From the NCBI GenBank assembly GCA_036971615.1, contig JAYKKR010000003.1, positions 1-64,000 on the forward strand: DNA of 64,000 nt, in the 5' to 3' direction. Below are positions 10,901 through 21,500 of this stretch, piece after piece; the stretch's first letter is position 1, and each line of letters starts with the position of its first letter. Origin of the DNA: Amyloporia xantha. Taxonomy: Eukaryota > Basidiomycota > Agaricomycetes > Polyporales > Adustoporiaceae. The notes beneath the pieces are model-generated. The model had not been told where the DNA came from. It saw nothing but the letters and a program-made list of their open reading frames with translations, and did not search any database. The position numbers were made by a program, and so were the translations under genes.

Positions 10901-13748
10901 CTGTGCAGGCCTGAGTGAGACCACCTGTACAGACCTCCTGGAGACCTGCGGTGGGCCTGATGCGATGGGAGACCTCGTTGTAGATCTGGCAGGCGATGGG
11001 GAGAACGATAGGGCCTTGTCCTCCGTTTTCTCGAACGTAGTCGTCCATCTGCTCGAGCAATTCGGCGTCTTGGAGCTCTTCGATGACTTCTTCCTCGTCA
11101 CGACCGTCTTCGTCCATATAGTCCTCGTCATCGTCATCGTTGTCGTTGTTGAGGACCCCGGTGCGGGGCGGAGGAGGACGTCTGTGGCGGAAACCTGGAG
11201 GGGAGGAGGGACATCCTTGCGAATTTCCTTCTCAAGGTCAATGATGAAGGGGATGTAGAGGGGAAAGAGGCGATTCGCCTGAACGTTCCCGTAGATCTTC
11301 AAGAGGGCTTGGGGTAGCCATGTAGCTTCAAGCCCTTGTCTTCCGTTCCTCGGTTGCGGAAAAAGTCCTCTATCTCTTGACTCGCCTTCTTGAGTTCCTC
11401 GGCTTGGTCGTGGATATTGTCCGGGAAAGGGTTGTTGTCATCATCGTCGTCGTCGCCGCCGTCGTGTTGGTTGTCATAGTCTGGGGGGTCGCTGGAGCCA
11501 AAGTCGCTTTCCTCCATGAACCAGTTGGGATTGTCCTCTGATGGGTTGCCTTGGGGTCGTGGTCCTCCTCTTGGTCCTCGTCGCCCTCGTCCACTGTGTT
11601 GCGTCGTGGAGGTCGCTGGTGATACTGACTTTGTTGGGACTGGGACTTGCGTGCGCGATCTGCCTGGCGGATGTATTGCAAGCCTTCGCCGTTGTCGTTG
11701 AGGTCGTTGAACATGTCGTGGATGTTGCGGAGGTCGAGGAGAGCGGCGCACTCTGGTTTTGTGAGGTCGACGGGTCTGTGGATGCGAGGGATGCGACGGC
11801 CATCTGGGGTATAGATGGGGATCTCGTTTCCTTTCTCGTCTTCGAGGATAGGAGTGGAGATCGAGACCGTCTTCGTCGTCTTCGTGGGTGTAGCTCGGGA
11901 AGACTCGCGGGTATTGAGCGTAGATGTCCTCCACCGGGATGGGTTGGAAGGAGGTGACCTGTCTGATCCTGTTATTGTGAAAGGGAGGGAAGGAGAGATG
12001 AGTTGGTGTGTACATTATTGTATATATTGAGAGCATCGAGGAATGTACATACTGAATGTGTGTGGCGATGGCGATGTCGACGGACTTGAGACCGAGCCAG
12101 TTGCGTTCTTCGTCCCACTGCTTCATCTCTTGGACTGCTGCGCCTTTTACGCCGACGGGTTGGTTCTGGCCGTACCTGCAGGTGATGAAGATGGGGGAGT
12201 GTTTGGTGATGAAACCGGCTTTGCGCCAGCGACCGGGTGTTCTGTACCCAAGGTTCCCAGGAGGAGCTGAGGAGGTCGTGAAGACGGCGTGCATGGGGAA
12301 GGGTGAGTCGAATGTTGCGATGCTCGCTGCGAAATGAATATCATGAGTGAGCGGATATAGAGACGAGGATGGTGAGTGAAAGACGCAATAACGCGCATCG
12401 GCCCGAGCGAACGGAAGCGCGATATGAGCGTATATTTATATGCATGACGTGGACGACGACGGACACCAGTAACGCGCTTCCGCGGAAGCGAACGGAAGCG
12501 CGATATGGACACCTATGTGGTGTGTGCGCACGACGTTGATATGACCAACACGGGCCGATAACGCACTTCCGCACGGCGATGCGGAGCGCGATATATACGC
12601 TACATATATATATACACGCACGTGATCTATGTGACGCTAGAAGCGTGCGGAACGCGCTTCCGCACGGCCGTGCAGAAGTGGGAACGGGGCACAGTAACGT
12701 AAAGAAAGAAAAGACTTACAAGACGTTGGTCACGTCCGAAAGGGACCACGCGTTGAGGTCCTTGTCCAGACCGTACCGATGCTGCGGATGGACAGTGATG
12801 CCTTGGAATCCCATCTCGGCCAGCTGCGTCGAAAACCAGAGGAGAAAGATCTTGACGTTGTGGGCGCTGAGGCGGGAGTCTTTGCGCGTCGGGGCGACAA
12901 AGGTGACGCTCTCCTTGGAGCTGTCCAAGAAGTCGTTCGGCGCAAAGGCGACCCATAGCTCCTCGTCTCGACAGCGGCCGACGTACATCATGCGCCCGTC
13001 AGGGTTGAAACCCATGTCCCCGTGCTTGGCGCGCCATTCGCGATAGGGCTGCTTGAGGTCCAACTCGAGAGTGAAATGACGATCGGAGAGTACGGTGGGG
13101 AGACAGGCGTCGAGACCCATACCGGAGGGAACGCACCGCATGTAGTCGATGAAGTGGTTGTCTGCGGTCCACTTGAGAGACTTGTCGAGGGTGGGGATGA
13201 TGAATTCGTCGTCGACGATGATGGCGGTGCGTTTCTTGAGGACGTTGACGGCATGCTCTGTGCTGCTCGCGGTGCGGGAGAGGGCTGCGTTGCGCAAGAC
13301 GGACAGGGAGAGCTTCTGCTGATAGGTGCGATTCCACAAGTTCTCGTTGTTGGCGTCGTGGTTGTCGTCGAGGACGTCCTCGCGCAAGACGTGCTCGAGG
13401 ACCTCGCTCTGGTCTATGTGGGTGTCTGCGGTGAGGCCATCTGGGAGGTCGTCCAAAAAGAACGGCTGGCGGCGCGCGGAGAGCACGTCGTCGAGACATG
13501 CAGAGCTGAAAGAAAACGAAGATATATTTAATAAGTTGATAGACGAGAGGATGAGGACGTACTTTGCGTATTGCTGAAGGACTTGGTGGGGCAGGAGGTC
13601 CGGGGCTCTCGAGTCTTCATCAACCTGTGCGCTGGAGGTTGAAAACGATAAGAATACGAAAGAAATGAGAGAAAACGAGAACATACTGGGAACTGCGAGG
13701 AGGAGGAGGAGGAGGCATGCGAGCTGAGGACGAGGTTGCGACGGACAT
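7974..13748 (-). CDS. Giant multi-exon protein of unknown function (downstream gene of the 13-kb unit)
   Basis: Start chosen at 13748 (MSVATSSSARMPPPPPPRSSQ); stop at 7974-7976 after a basic, NLS-like tail (QPKKRMRP). Clear coding blocks are: LDDVLSARRQPFFLDDLPDG to SLSDVTNVL (13507-12720); MHAVFTTSSAPPGNLGYRTP to IATHIQ (12330-12050); an acidic region near 11440-11480 and 11040-11120; LPALYIWTTYAICVLLERLY to TWGASVAA (10470-10094); a long exon with LHIWMVDFFLLVIQAHDITF (near 9200); and VFDRFDFGNQIHHL onward (8820-8180). No family is recognised. Two introns (about 10094-9770 and 12719-12330) are long for a fungus and filled with hairpins. Apparent one-base shifts occur near 11900, 11570, 11160, 9650, 8880 and 8150, so this copy is either decayed or carries sequence errors. 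It stands in tandem with the ParB-like gene and may be co-inherited with it. Confidence 0.6.
9836..10038. repeat. Hairpin cluster in intron (3 hairpins)
   Basis: Palindromes at 9836-9866, 9921-9950 and 10008-10038, spaced about 85 bp. The first two have the form GCGCATCGGCCCGAGC..CGGAAGCGCG; the third is GCGCTTTTGCACGGTCGTGC followed by AAAAGCGC. All lie inside one long intron of the 7974-13748 gene. Confidence 0.9.
12391..12680. repeat. Hairpin cluster in intron (4 hairpins)
   Basis: Palindromes at 12391-12421, 12472-12502, 12561-12590 and 12652-12680, spaced 80-91 bp, inside the intron at about 12719-12330 of the 7974-13748 gene. Arms are GCGCWTCSG-like against CGGAWGCGC-like. The last two are imperfect. 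Spacers are unrelated to each other apart from short TATA-like words. Confidence 0.9.
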
Positions 13749-14607
13749 GTTGGCTTAGAACAGAGTGGGAGCTGAGCTGACAGTACGAGACTCGAGAAGA
13801 TGGGAGGAGGAGGAGGAGGAGGAGGAGGAGGGGGTCAGTGACACGTCTGAATGAACTGGTAGACGAACCGGTATGGATCGGTCCAGGCTGGGACATTAAT
13901 TAGTGTGTGGCAACCAGGGTTGGATGGGAGGGAGATCGGAGAAAATTAGTGTGGAGCGATCGAGGTAGGATCGGCTATAGTGCTGAAACAGGGGAGAAAT
14001 GTTAACCATTGAATTGATTGAACGGATAGTATGGGTACCTTGGGGATACTACATGATGGTGCGTGTACGCTGTGAGTACAGTGCAGCTATAGGACGAGTA
14101 TGAAGAGCGTTAACGGAGAATGAGCGGGCGGAATCGAGGACTTACTACGAAGACGAAGATGATGATGATGATTTGATCGAGTCGGACGAATCGGAAGCGA
14201 GAAGCGGAAGCCGGAGCGGAAGACGCGCAGGAATCTTGAGATAAAGTAATAAGCGAAAAGATGGAGAGTATATTGAGAAGATGATGGGGATGAAACAGGG
14301 GCGTACGCAGATCGGGCGCAGTATGGGATCGAACGGTATCGGTCGCGATGAGATAAACATGAATGCATTGCGCGTAGATAGCGACGGTAATACATGAGTA
14401 CGAGTATACGTCCGAGTGCGATATATCGACGGAGCGTAGCGAACAGGTACATGACGAGAGAGAAAAGAACGACAATACAATTACATGAGTATGATGGGTT
14501 GAACCATCTGCGAGGGAACGTAGTTGTACACAAAGAATCATGCATCATATGGGTTGAACCATATGATGATGCGATAAAGACGAGAAATGTACGCTGCGTG
14601 GAGACCC
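13749..14607. other. Intergenic region between the two giant genes
   Basis: About 860 bp between the stop of the ParB-like gene and the start of the next gene, both on the minus strand. It should hold the downstream gene's promoter. A (GGA)n run at 13801-13832 lies just upstream of the chosen start. No other gene was recognised. Confidence 0.4.
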
Positions 14608-17600
14608 TCAGAGCTCGTTGATAGTGTCGTCGTTCTCTTCGTGAGCAGGCAGAGAGGCTGTGGTGAAGGATAAGGGGAGTCAGATCGCGCGTGCTGGAGG
14701 GTTCGGTTAGCTCTGAAGGAAGCGCTGCTCACCGAGGAAACTTCCGGACGGGCGAGCGGAGGTGTTGCCTCCACCGCGAACGCCACTGCCACTGCCACCG
14801 CGAACGCCACTGCCACTGCCACCGCGAACGCCACCGCGAACGCCAATGGCAACTCCACCGCGACGAGGACGAGGACGAGGAGGGCCCGAGGGTTCCATAG
14901 GGCGAAGAGAGGCTGCACGCCGGGGCTGCTCTCTACGTGGAAGAGGGGAGGTGGGGGAGGCGTGGGGGACGACCTCTGGGAGAGGGTAGGGGGGAGTCAA
15001 GGGGCGGTAGGGATCCTGAGTGAAAGGGTGGTGGAAGAGGTTGGTGCGGCGGGGTGGAGGAAGAGGGTTGGCGGAGGAGGGGGTGAACATGTCGGGAGCT
15101 GGCTGCCTTGCTCAGCGATGACCGAGGCCTGCGTGTTGTCTAAGGAGCGAAGGTAACAACAGAATGGTCAGAAATGTATAGGTATATATACGAGACGGAG
15201 AAGGTGCCGATAACGCGCATCCGCCAGAGCGAACGGAAGCGCGTCAAACGGCTTAGTATGCACGAATAATATTCGATATGACGCGCTGTCCGAGCGTACG
15301 GAAGCGCGTCACGCGGGGGTACATGAAAATACTACCCCGTATGACGCGCTTCCGTTCGGTCGTGCGGATGCGCGTCGAACGAATATATGTGTGCACACCA
15401 CGCATGTATCGCGCTTCCGTTCGCTCTGGCGGATGCGCGTCGTACGGTCCATATTGGAGTATAGTACCCCGTATGACGCGCTTCCGTTAGCTCGTGCGGA
15501 TGCGCGTTCGATGGAGTGTCTGAACACACTCTCGAGGTGCGTGGATCGCACTTCCGTTCGTCCGTGCGGATGCGCGTTCGACGCATCAATACGATATATA
15601 TATATATATATGTCTCGTTCGCGCTTCCGTTCGCTCTGGCCGAAGCGCGAAACGAGACACACAGAGGCGAACATGCTTACTCACCGATGAAGTTGTCGTC
15701 CATCTCTTGGTCGTCGTCATCAGGCTGACCGGGTGCGAAGAGCACGTCACCCTGGATGTCCTGCTGCTCCTGGTGCGCAGACACGCCGGGCTCAGAGGTC
15801 GTCTTGCCCTTCCCCGTGTCGTCCCCCATCTCCGCATCCTCCTCATCCTCCTCCTCCTCCTCGTTGCGCTCAGGGGTCTCTCCACGGCGCGGACGCTTCT
15901 TATCCGGAGAGGGTGTCGTCGCCTTTTCGAATTCTTGGAGACGTTCGAGTTGCTGCGCTTCTTGCCCGCAGGCCCACTCTCCCCTGTCCATCTCCGCCTC
16001 CTTCGCCTTGCTCACCCGGGGCCTCCGGTTCATCATCCCCACCCTCCTCTGGCTCTTGCTCTGGCTCTGGCTCTTCCTCCTCTTCCTCATCGTCGTTCTG
16101 CTCCTGCGTCAGCTCCGGCTCACCAGCACCTTCAGGTGCAGCAGCGATCTCTGCCATGGCCTTCTTCTTGGCAGCCCGCCTCGCCCGTTTCTTCTCCTCC
16201 TCCTCCTGTTGCAGCGCCTGGATGTGGGACTCCTCGAGGTCCATCAGCTCCTTCAGGTCGGTCTCAGTAGGTACGTCCTGCGAACACATATAAAAATAAT
16301 AGGTCAGATGTCGGTATCCGTCTCTCTCGCACGCTCAAACGCACCCAAGGATATTCAAAGCGATCCGAGTATTGCGCATTGGGCAGCTGCAGTGAATTCG
16401 CGTCGTACGTCTTGAGCAGAACGGAGGCATCGAGCCGCTCCGTCCAGTTCTCGGTAACTTGACGCTCGCGATTGTGCGCCACGGTACTGACGATCGCCTG
16501 CGAACACATTATAATGATGAGTACGTCAAAGTACGCGCGCGCGAGAGAGAGAGACACGATCGCTCACCTTGTGCATCTGGCGCATCGTGAACGCGACCAG
16601 TCCGTCCAGCGGACGCGTCGTTGGATCCTCGTCCACGTTATCCTGCGTGACCAGCCGAACCGACGGGAGGTTCGCGATCAGCGTAATGAGACGCTTCGCC
16701 TCCTCCAAGTCGTGGTCCGCCTGATCCGAGATCTCCAACGCCGAAAGGTCCTTGACGGTCTCAGCGGCCTTGCCCTTGCCCCGGCTCTTCCTGACTGGCT
16801 TCGCTGCTTTCGACGCCGACCCAGAAGCCTCCGCCTTCCGCTCATCTTTCGCTTTGCCCCCGGCCTTCGCCTGAGTCGTTCCACCGGACGCACGACTCGT
16901 GCTCTCCGCCGTCGCCGTCCCTGCCGCCTTCTCCAACCTCTTCTTCTTCTCCTGATCCACCACGTCCATCTGTTTCTTGCGCTGCGGGTTGGCCTCCCGC
17001 GTTTCGGACTCGACCCACGTCGGATTCGACACCTCCTTCGTCTGCTTCGTGAGATCGCACTCATCCCACCACTCGAACTTGACCTCCGCAGACGAGTCCA
17101 TACCCTCCGACATGATCTTGGCGATGTCATCCCGCAGATCCAGGATGACCGGAGGCGTCGAGTCGAACATGAACGCACGGAAGTGGCTCATCTCCAGAGC
17201 CGTCACCACCGCCATCGACGAGATGTCCCGCCGGAGGTTCTTGAGGCACGTCCAGCCCTTCCTGCCCGTCTTCGGGTCCTCCGCCAGCTCGCCCTCCACG
17301 GCATGCCCGAGAACCACAACGCTCGCCACCCGAACAGACGCTCGACCTTCTTGTGGTCCTCCCGAGCGACGAACTCGTTCCGCGCATCTATCAACGCCGA
17401 CACGGTCTGCACGAGCGACCTCGGCGCCATCACCTTGTCGAAGTCGATGTACTTGAGGTACTCCTTCGCACTCTCCACTTCTTCCGCAGACGGCTCCCTG
17501 ACGCGCGTCTTCTTCCACCCACTCGACCAGAACATCGCGAACATGCCGGTCCCGAGCTCTTTCTTCGTGTTTGAACGGCTCCACCCGCCGACTCCGGCAT

Positions 17601-20532
17601 CAGTCTCCAGTGCACGTCCAGGAACGACGCCGCTTCGTCTCGCGTGCTCCACACCAGCCTGGCCAGCCTGGCGCACGTCTTCTCCACCTGCCCCGGCATG
17701 ATCCCCGGCCATTGCTCGATCGTGTTGAACACCGTCAGCCAGTGGTCGGCGATGAACTCGGTCGAGTTCGTCATCGACGTGCACAGTGCGAACGGTTCGA
17801 TGAACCATGCGATCTGTAAAAAGAACGCCCGTCAGCATACTCATAGCGTCGTCAGATCGCGCTTCCCGTTCGCGCTGGCCGATGCGCGAAACGGAGGCCC
17901 CCAGGGACGTCGTCCGATAGACGTCGATATCGCGCATCCGCTCACGCGGGCGGATGCGCGTCATTCGACGTTCATGCACACGCACGTGTGTCGTCACGCA
18001 CTCGTATGACGCGCATCCGCCCGAGCGAGCGGATGCGCGATATACCCACCTTGTGCGCATTCAATCGAGGTGCGTTTGACGCGCTTCCGTTCGACCGTGC
18101 TGAAGCGCGTCAGACGCACCTCTCGTCACGCATACACAAAAATATGTCCCGATATCGCGCATCCGTTCACTCGGGCGGATGCGCGTTATCGGACATATTG
18201 GAACAGAGTATAAAATATTCACTCACCACAGACCATCCCGACGAGTACAGCTGCAGCTCGCTATCCAGCGACGCAAGATACGCACGGGACAGGGGCGGAG
18301 GAGGTATGAACAGGTCGTATGCGTACATATCCGCAGGCAGCGGCGTGTACAGCATCTTGATCCGCGCTAGCACCACCTGCCGGAACGCTTTCTCCTCCTC
18401 GTTCGCCGCCGGGTTCCGCTGCCAATGCCCCTCCAGACTGTCCATCAGCTGCACGCTGATGTCCTCCAGCTGCTTCCGCGACGCCTCCGTCGTCTTCCCC
18501 AGCTTCCAGTCCTCCGTCCGCACAGCAGCACGGAACGCACCGTCAGCAAGAACCATCACCGCGTCGTCCTGCCAAACCTCCCAATCAGGCGTACCACGCA
18601 TCATCAGCATACGCTCCTCGTGGTACCCTATCCACGACAGTCGCTTGCTCAGTCGCGTCATCCTCGCATGCAGGTCCTCGTCCCGGTACTGCTTCTCCAG
18701 GTCCTCGAAGTCCTCCATCAACTTCCGCTGGAGCTTCGAGACATCCGCCACAGTCTTCATCTCAGAGTGCACCTCCTTCGACCCCAGCAAGCCCATGATG
18801 TCCGACGACTGCTGCCCCAGGAACACGAACAGCTGCAATATATATATATTTTTCAGCATATGTCTCTCCATCGTAAGCACACATACTCACCCCGAAGTGC
18901 GTCTTGAACATCGTCGTCACCTTCTCGATCCGCAGGTACGGCGATTGCAGGAAATCCCGCCCGTATCTCGTAAGAGACATCAGGAACTTCACCGCCCGCG
19001 GGTGCGCCCACAGCCGCGAAGTGATTCGCGTGCTTCCGACGCGATTCCCCGTGCGCGACCGCACGTCGTTCAACTCCTTCGCGAGCCTCGCATCGAACTT
19101 CCCCGGGACGCGGTCCAGCTCCCGCAACGCACGCAGCGTCATCAGGAAGTACTCGTCTTCCGTCTCGTAGAACCGATGCATCTCTCGGTTCCGAGACAGA
19201 TGCAACCCCATCTCCGTACTCAACTTCTCTGTAATGCGTATTAATAAAAACATCCAATAATAATAATTCAATCGCACACTCACCGTAGACGTACACCTCC
19301 GCCGACCACATCGCCTTCTCCTCGAGACGTGCCCGAGCCTTCTCGTACATCTCCACCAACTTCGTCAGCATATCGTTCTCCACCTCCGTCCGCGCCGTCT
19401 TCGCTCTCAGCAACTCCATCTCCGCCTCCGCCTTCACGTACGAGTCCAGCAAACGCTTGCAGTACATCGCGTTCGCCTCCCTCCGGTGGTGCCCACCGAT
19501 GATGTACACCTCCGCCGGCGCCAACGTACCGTCCTCCAGCTCCGCCCGCGCACTGGGATCGATCTTCAGCTCCGGTAGAAGGTGTCCGGCCCGGCGCTGC
19601 AGCTCCCGAGGCGTCAGCGTATTGTCCAGGAACTTCTCCGAGATCGCGATCTGGATCATGTTCCCCGCTAGCAGCCCACCGTGCTCGACGTTCAACTCCG
19701 CCAGCAGCCGAGTCGCCTCCATCTTGTTGATCGGCCGATCGTTCCACTGGTGCGGAACGAACACCATCCCCAACTCCTTCGCGAGGAAGTCCAGCAACGG
19801 CACCCGCACATGCCCGTACAGCGCCTCCGAAATCTTCGCCTCCAGCTTCGCCACCTCCTCCCCGCGTTCCTTTGAGTCGTCCGTCAGCCCGATCGCAGTC
19901 GTCATCTTCCGCAACGCATTCTAGATCCCCGTACGATCGAACGTCAATATCACATCCATCCCGATCATGTTAATCTTACGTACCTCCGATCGCTCTGCTT
20001 CCCTCTCCGCCTTAGTCTGCTCGTCTTCCTCCTCCGCGGCCTCCTCCTCCCCGTCCCTCCTCCCCACTCTCTCCATCCCCGTCGCTCACCTCCTGCGCCT
20101 TCTCCTTCCCCTTCCCCTTCCCCTTCGCCTTACCTTTCGCCTTCGCCTTACCTTTCTTCTTCCCCTTCGCCACGGGAACAACCTCCTCCTCCTCCACCAC
20201 ATCGTCCTCGTCCTCGTCGATGACTGCGCCGACTTTCGACGGCCCAGCGATCGTCGCCTGCTTCACAGGCGGCGCAGCAGGCTTCGACTGCCGACGTGGT
20301 GGCGCATACCCCTGCGGCACCCCAGCACGCTGACCGCGCAGCGTGATCGGCCCACTCAGCTGTGTCACAGCCGGCACTGTCCACAGCGTTATCCATGCAC
20401 ACTCTCATAGGTATATGCTACTCACCTTCTCCTTCTCCCTCTCCTTCTCCAGAGCTGCTATCGATCTCAGGAGGATCCGGTTGCTTGCGGCGGCGGCCTC
20501 CTCCGGTTGTCGTTGCTTTCTTTGGAGGCATG
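14608..20532 (-). CDS. Giant multi-exon protein with ParB/sulfiredoxin-like domain
   Basis: Starts MPPKKATTTGGGRRRKQPDP (20532), followed by Lys/Glu-rich low complexity (20377-19990), and ends SFL-ENDDTINEL at 14608-14610. The exon at 19922-19285 has RPINKMEATRLLAELN then, after about 60 residues, EVYIIGGHHRREANAMY. That pairing resembles the ParB/Srx-fold nuclease core (GGxHRxxA motif). Later blocks: VGSTRITSRLWAHPRAVKFL (near 19000); a helical segment 18840-18235; YLKYIDFDKVMAPRSLVQTV (near 17430); a Lys/Ala/Ser-rich charged tract (17000-16750); an acidic tract 16240-15690; and an RGG-like (VRGGSGSG) tract at 14770-14860. Two short introns (44 nt near 20060 and 62 nt near 19950) restore frame. 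One-base shifts remain near 17590, 17310 and 15095, and the join near 16000 is unresolved. Function unknown; a DNA-binding or nuclease role is inference. Confidence 0.6.
15212..15650. repeat. Hairpin cluster in intron (7 hairpins)
   Basis: Seven palindromes at about 15212, 15281, 15343, 15409, 15476, 15547 and 15620, each around 30 bp, at steps of 62-73 bp. Typical form is GCGCTTCCGTTCG..CGTGC then GGATGCGCG. All lie in the roughly 500-nt intron at 15683-15164 of the ParB-like gene. A (TA)n run sits at about 15593-15611. Confidence 0.92.
17857..18186. repeat. Hairpin cluster in intron (5 hairpins)
   Basis: Palindromes at about 17857, 17930, 18009, 18079 and 18155 at steps of 70-79 bp, inside a roughly 410-nt intron of the ParB-like gene (about 18230-17817). 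Arms GCGCATCCGC / GCGGATGCGC or GCGCTTCCG / TGAAGCGCG. Several extend outward (GATAT or TGAC on one side, GTCA or ATATC on the other). Confidence 0.92.
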
Positions 20533-20661
20533 GTACAGGTACGTCTCAGTCTCAGTGTGGAAGTCGAGGCGTATCGAACGACCAACGCAAACCAGCGCCC
20601 AGTCGATCGATACGATCACTCGACTCTCACAGTCACATGCATCGCCCGCACGTGCCTTCTT

Positions 20662-20983
20662 TGCGCATCCGCATGACCGAACGGATGCGCGATATCGAGG
20701 GTATTTCGTGGGCTATACAAGTGCGCAGAACGCGCTTCCGTTTGCTCGAACGGAAGCGCGATCGACGCGGTAAATATATCCCCAAATGTATAGCCCCAAA
20801 GGGCAAAAAACGCGCTTCCGCCCGCTCGTGCGGATGCGCGTTTTTTGCACTTTGACACTACACACATTTACCCTGTCGATCGCGCTTCCGTTCGATCGTG
20901 CGGATGCGCGTTCGACGAGGTATATATGTATAGTACCCTCGAGTGCGTCGAACGCGCATCCGCACGAGCAAACGGATGCGCGT
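20662..20983. repeat. Hairpin cluster upstream of the ParB-like gene (5 hairpins)
   Basis: Palindromes at about 20662, 20729, 20809, 20879 and 20949 at steps of 67-80 bp, in the 5' flank of the minus-strand ParB-like gene. The one at 20809 is extended by GCAAAAAA on one side and TTTTTTGC on the other. Repeat R copies at 21023-21053 and 21217-21248 continue the series. Confidence 0.92.
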
Positions 20984-21204
20984 TCATGCATATACTTCAC
21001 TGCTGTACATTCAGTACTACGTTCGCGCTTCAGCACGCTCTATCCGAAGCGCGTTCTTTTCTCTCAACTCATATATTTACGGTATAGTACCCTACTGTAC
21101 GGGGTTTCGCTACGTAAATGTACCTCCCCCATCCTAATCGGACCTACCCAAACCCAGAAGGGAGGTAAGTGTACCCCAACCCAGTTACGAAAACCCTATA
21201 TAAT
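20967..21204 (+). repeat. Repeat R, copy 2 (right border of 13-kb unit)
   Basis: Near-identical to 7616-7853, same orientation, ending CCCTATATAAT. It begins inside the last hairpin of the upstream cluster. With copy 1 it brackets both giant genes as direct repeats of about 240 bp. Confidence 0.85.
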
Positions 21205-21398
21205 TCAGTACTACGTTCGCGCTTCAGCACGCTCTATCCGAAGCGCGTTTTTGTCTCTCTACTCGTATATTTACGGTATAGTACCCTACTGTACAGGGTT
21301 TCGCTACGTAAATGTACCTCCCCGCTCCTAATCGGACCTACCCAAACCCAGAAGGGGGGTAAGTGTACCCCAACCCAGTTACGAAAACCCTATATAAT
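21205..21398 (+). repeat. Repeat R, copy 3 (tandem with copy 2)
   Basis: Starts at TCAGTACTACGTTCGCGC, directly after the end of copy 2, and again ends CCCTATATAAT. It lacks the first 45 bp or so of the longer copies. It carries one hairpin (21217-21248). Confidence 0.85.
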
Positions 21399-21407
21399 GA
21401 CAACTGC

Positions 21408-21480
21408 AGCTGGGTGTCTATTCCCGCCGATCGTCGATCGTGCGCCTTGCGCTGAACCTTCGAATGACCGTCTGACGACC
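21408..21480 (+). repeat. Dispersed repeat A, short copy
   Basis: About 70 bp matching the start of repeat A (CCCGCCGATCGTCGATCGTG, then TTCGAATGACCGTCTGACGA). It lies immediately right of repeat R copy 3. Confidence 0.75.
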
Positions 21481-21500
21481 ACATCAGCACTTTTGCATAT

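Noticed and set aside
13200..13225. Another copy of the TCGTCGAC intron palindrome
   Set aside because: It lies inside an exon (IIVDDEFIIP) and lacks the GAATAT/ATATTC arms; coincidence.
15212..15650. CRISPR array (about 30-bp palindromic repeats with roughly 35-45 bp spacers)
   Set aside because: The genome is eukaryotic, the repeats vary in loop and arm sequence, and there are no cas genes. Only the geometry is similar, so they are listed as hairpin repeats.
15707..16415. Long plus-strand frames rich in Leu/Ser/Pro
   Set aside because: Antisense shadows of the acidic and Lys-rich coding tracts on the minus strand. The same holds for frames opposite PCNA at 45146-45854.
19923..19925. In-frame TAG in the ParB-like gene as a nonsense mutation
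   Set aside because: It is the acceptor AG of a good 62-nt intron (donor GTACGTAAG), which restores ERSE-NALRK. Not a stop.
20030..20080. Frameshift in the Glu-rich region of the ParB-like gene
   Set aside because: A 44-nt GTGAGC..GGAG intron gives an uninterrupted frame (KAQE-EEAAEEEDEQ).
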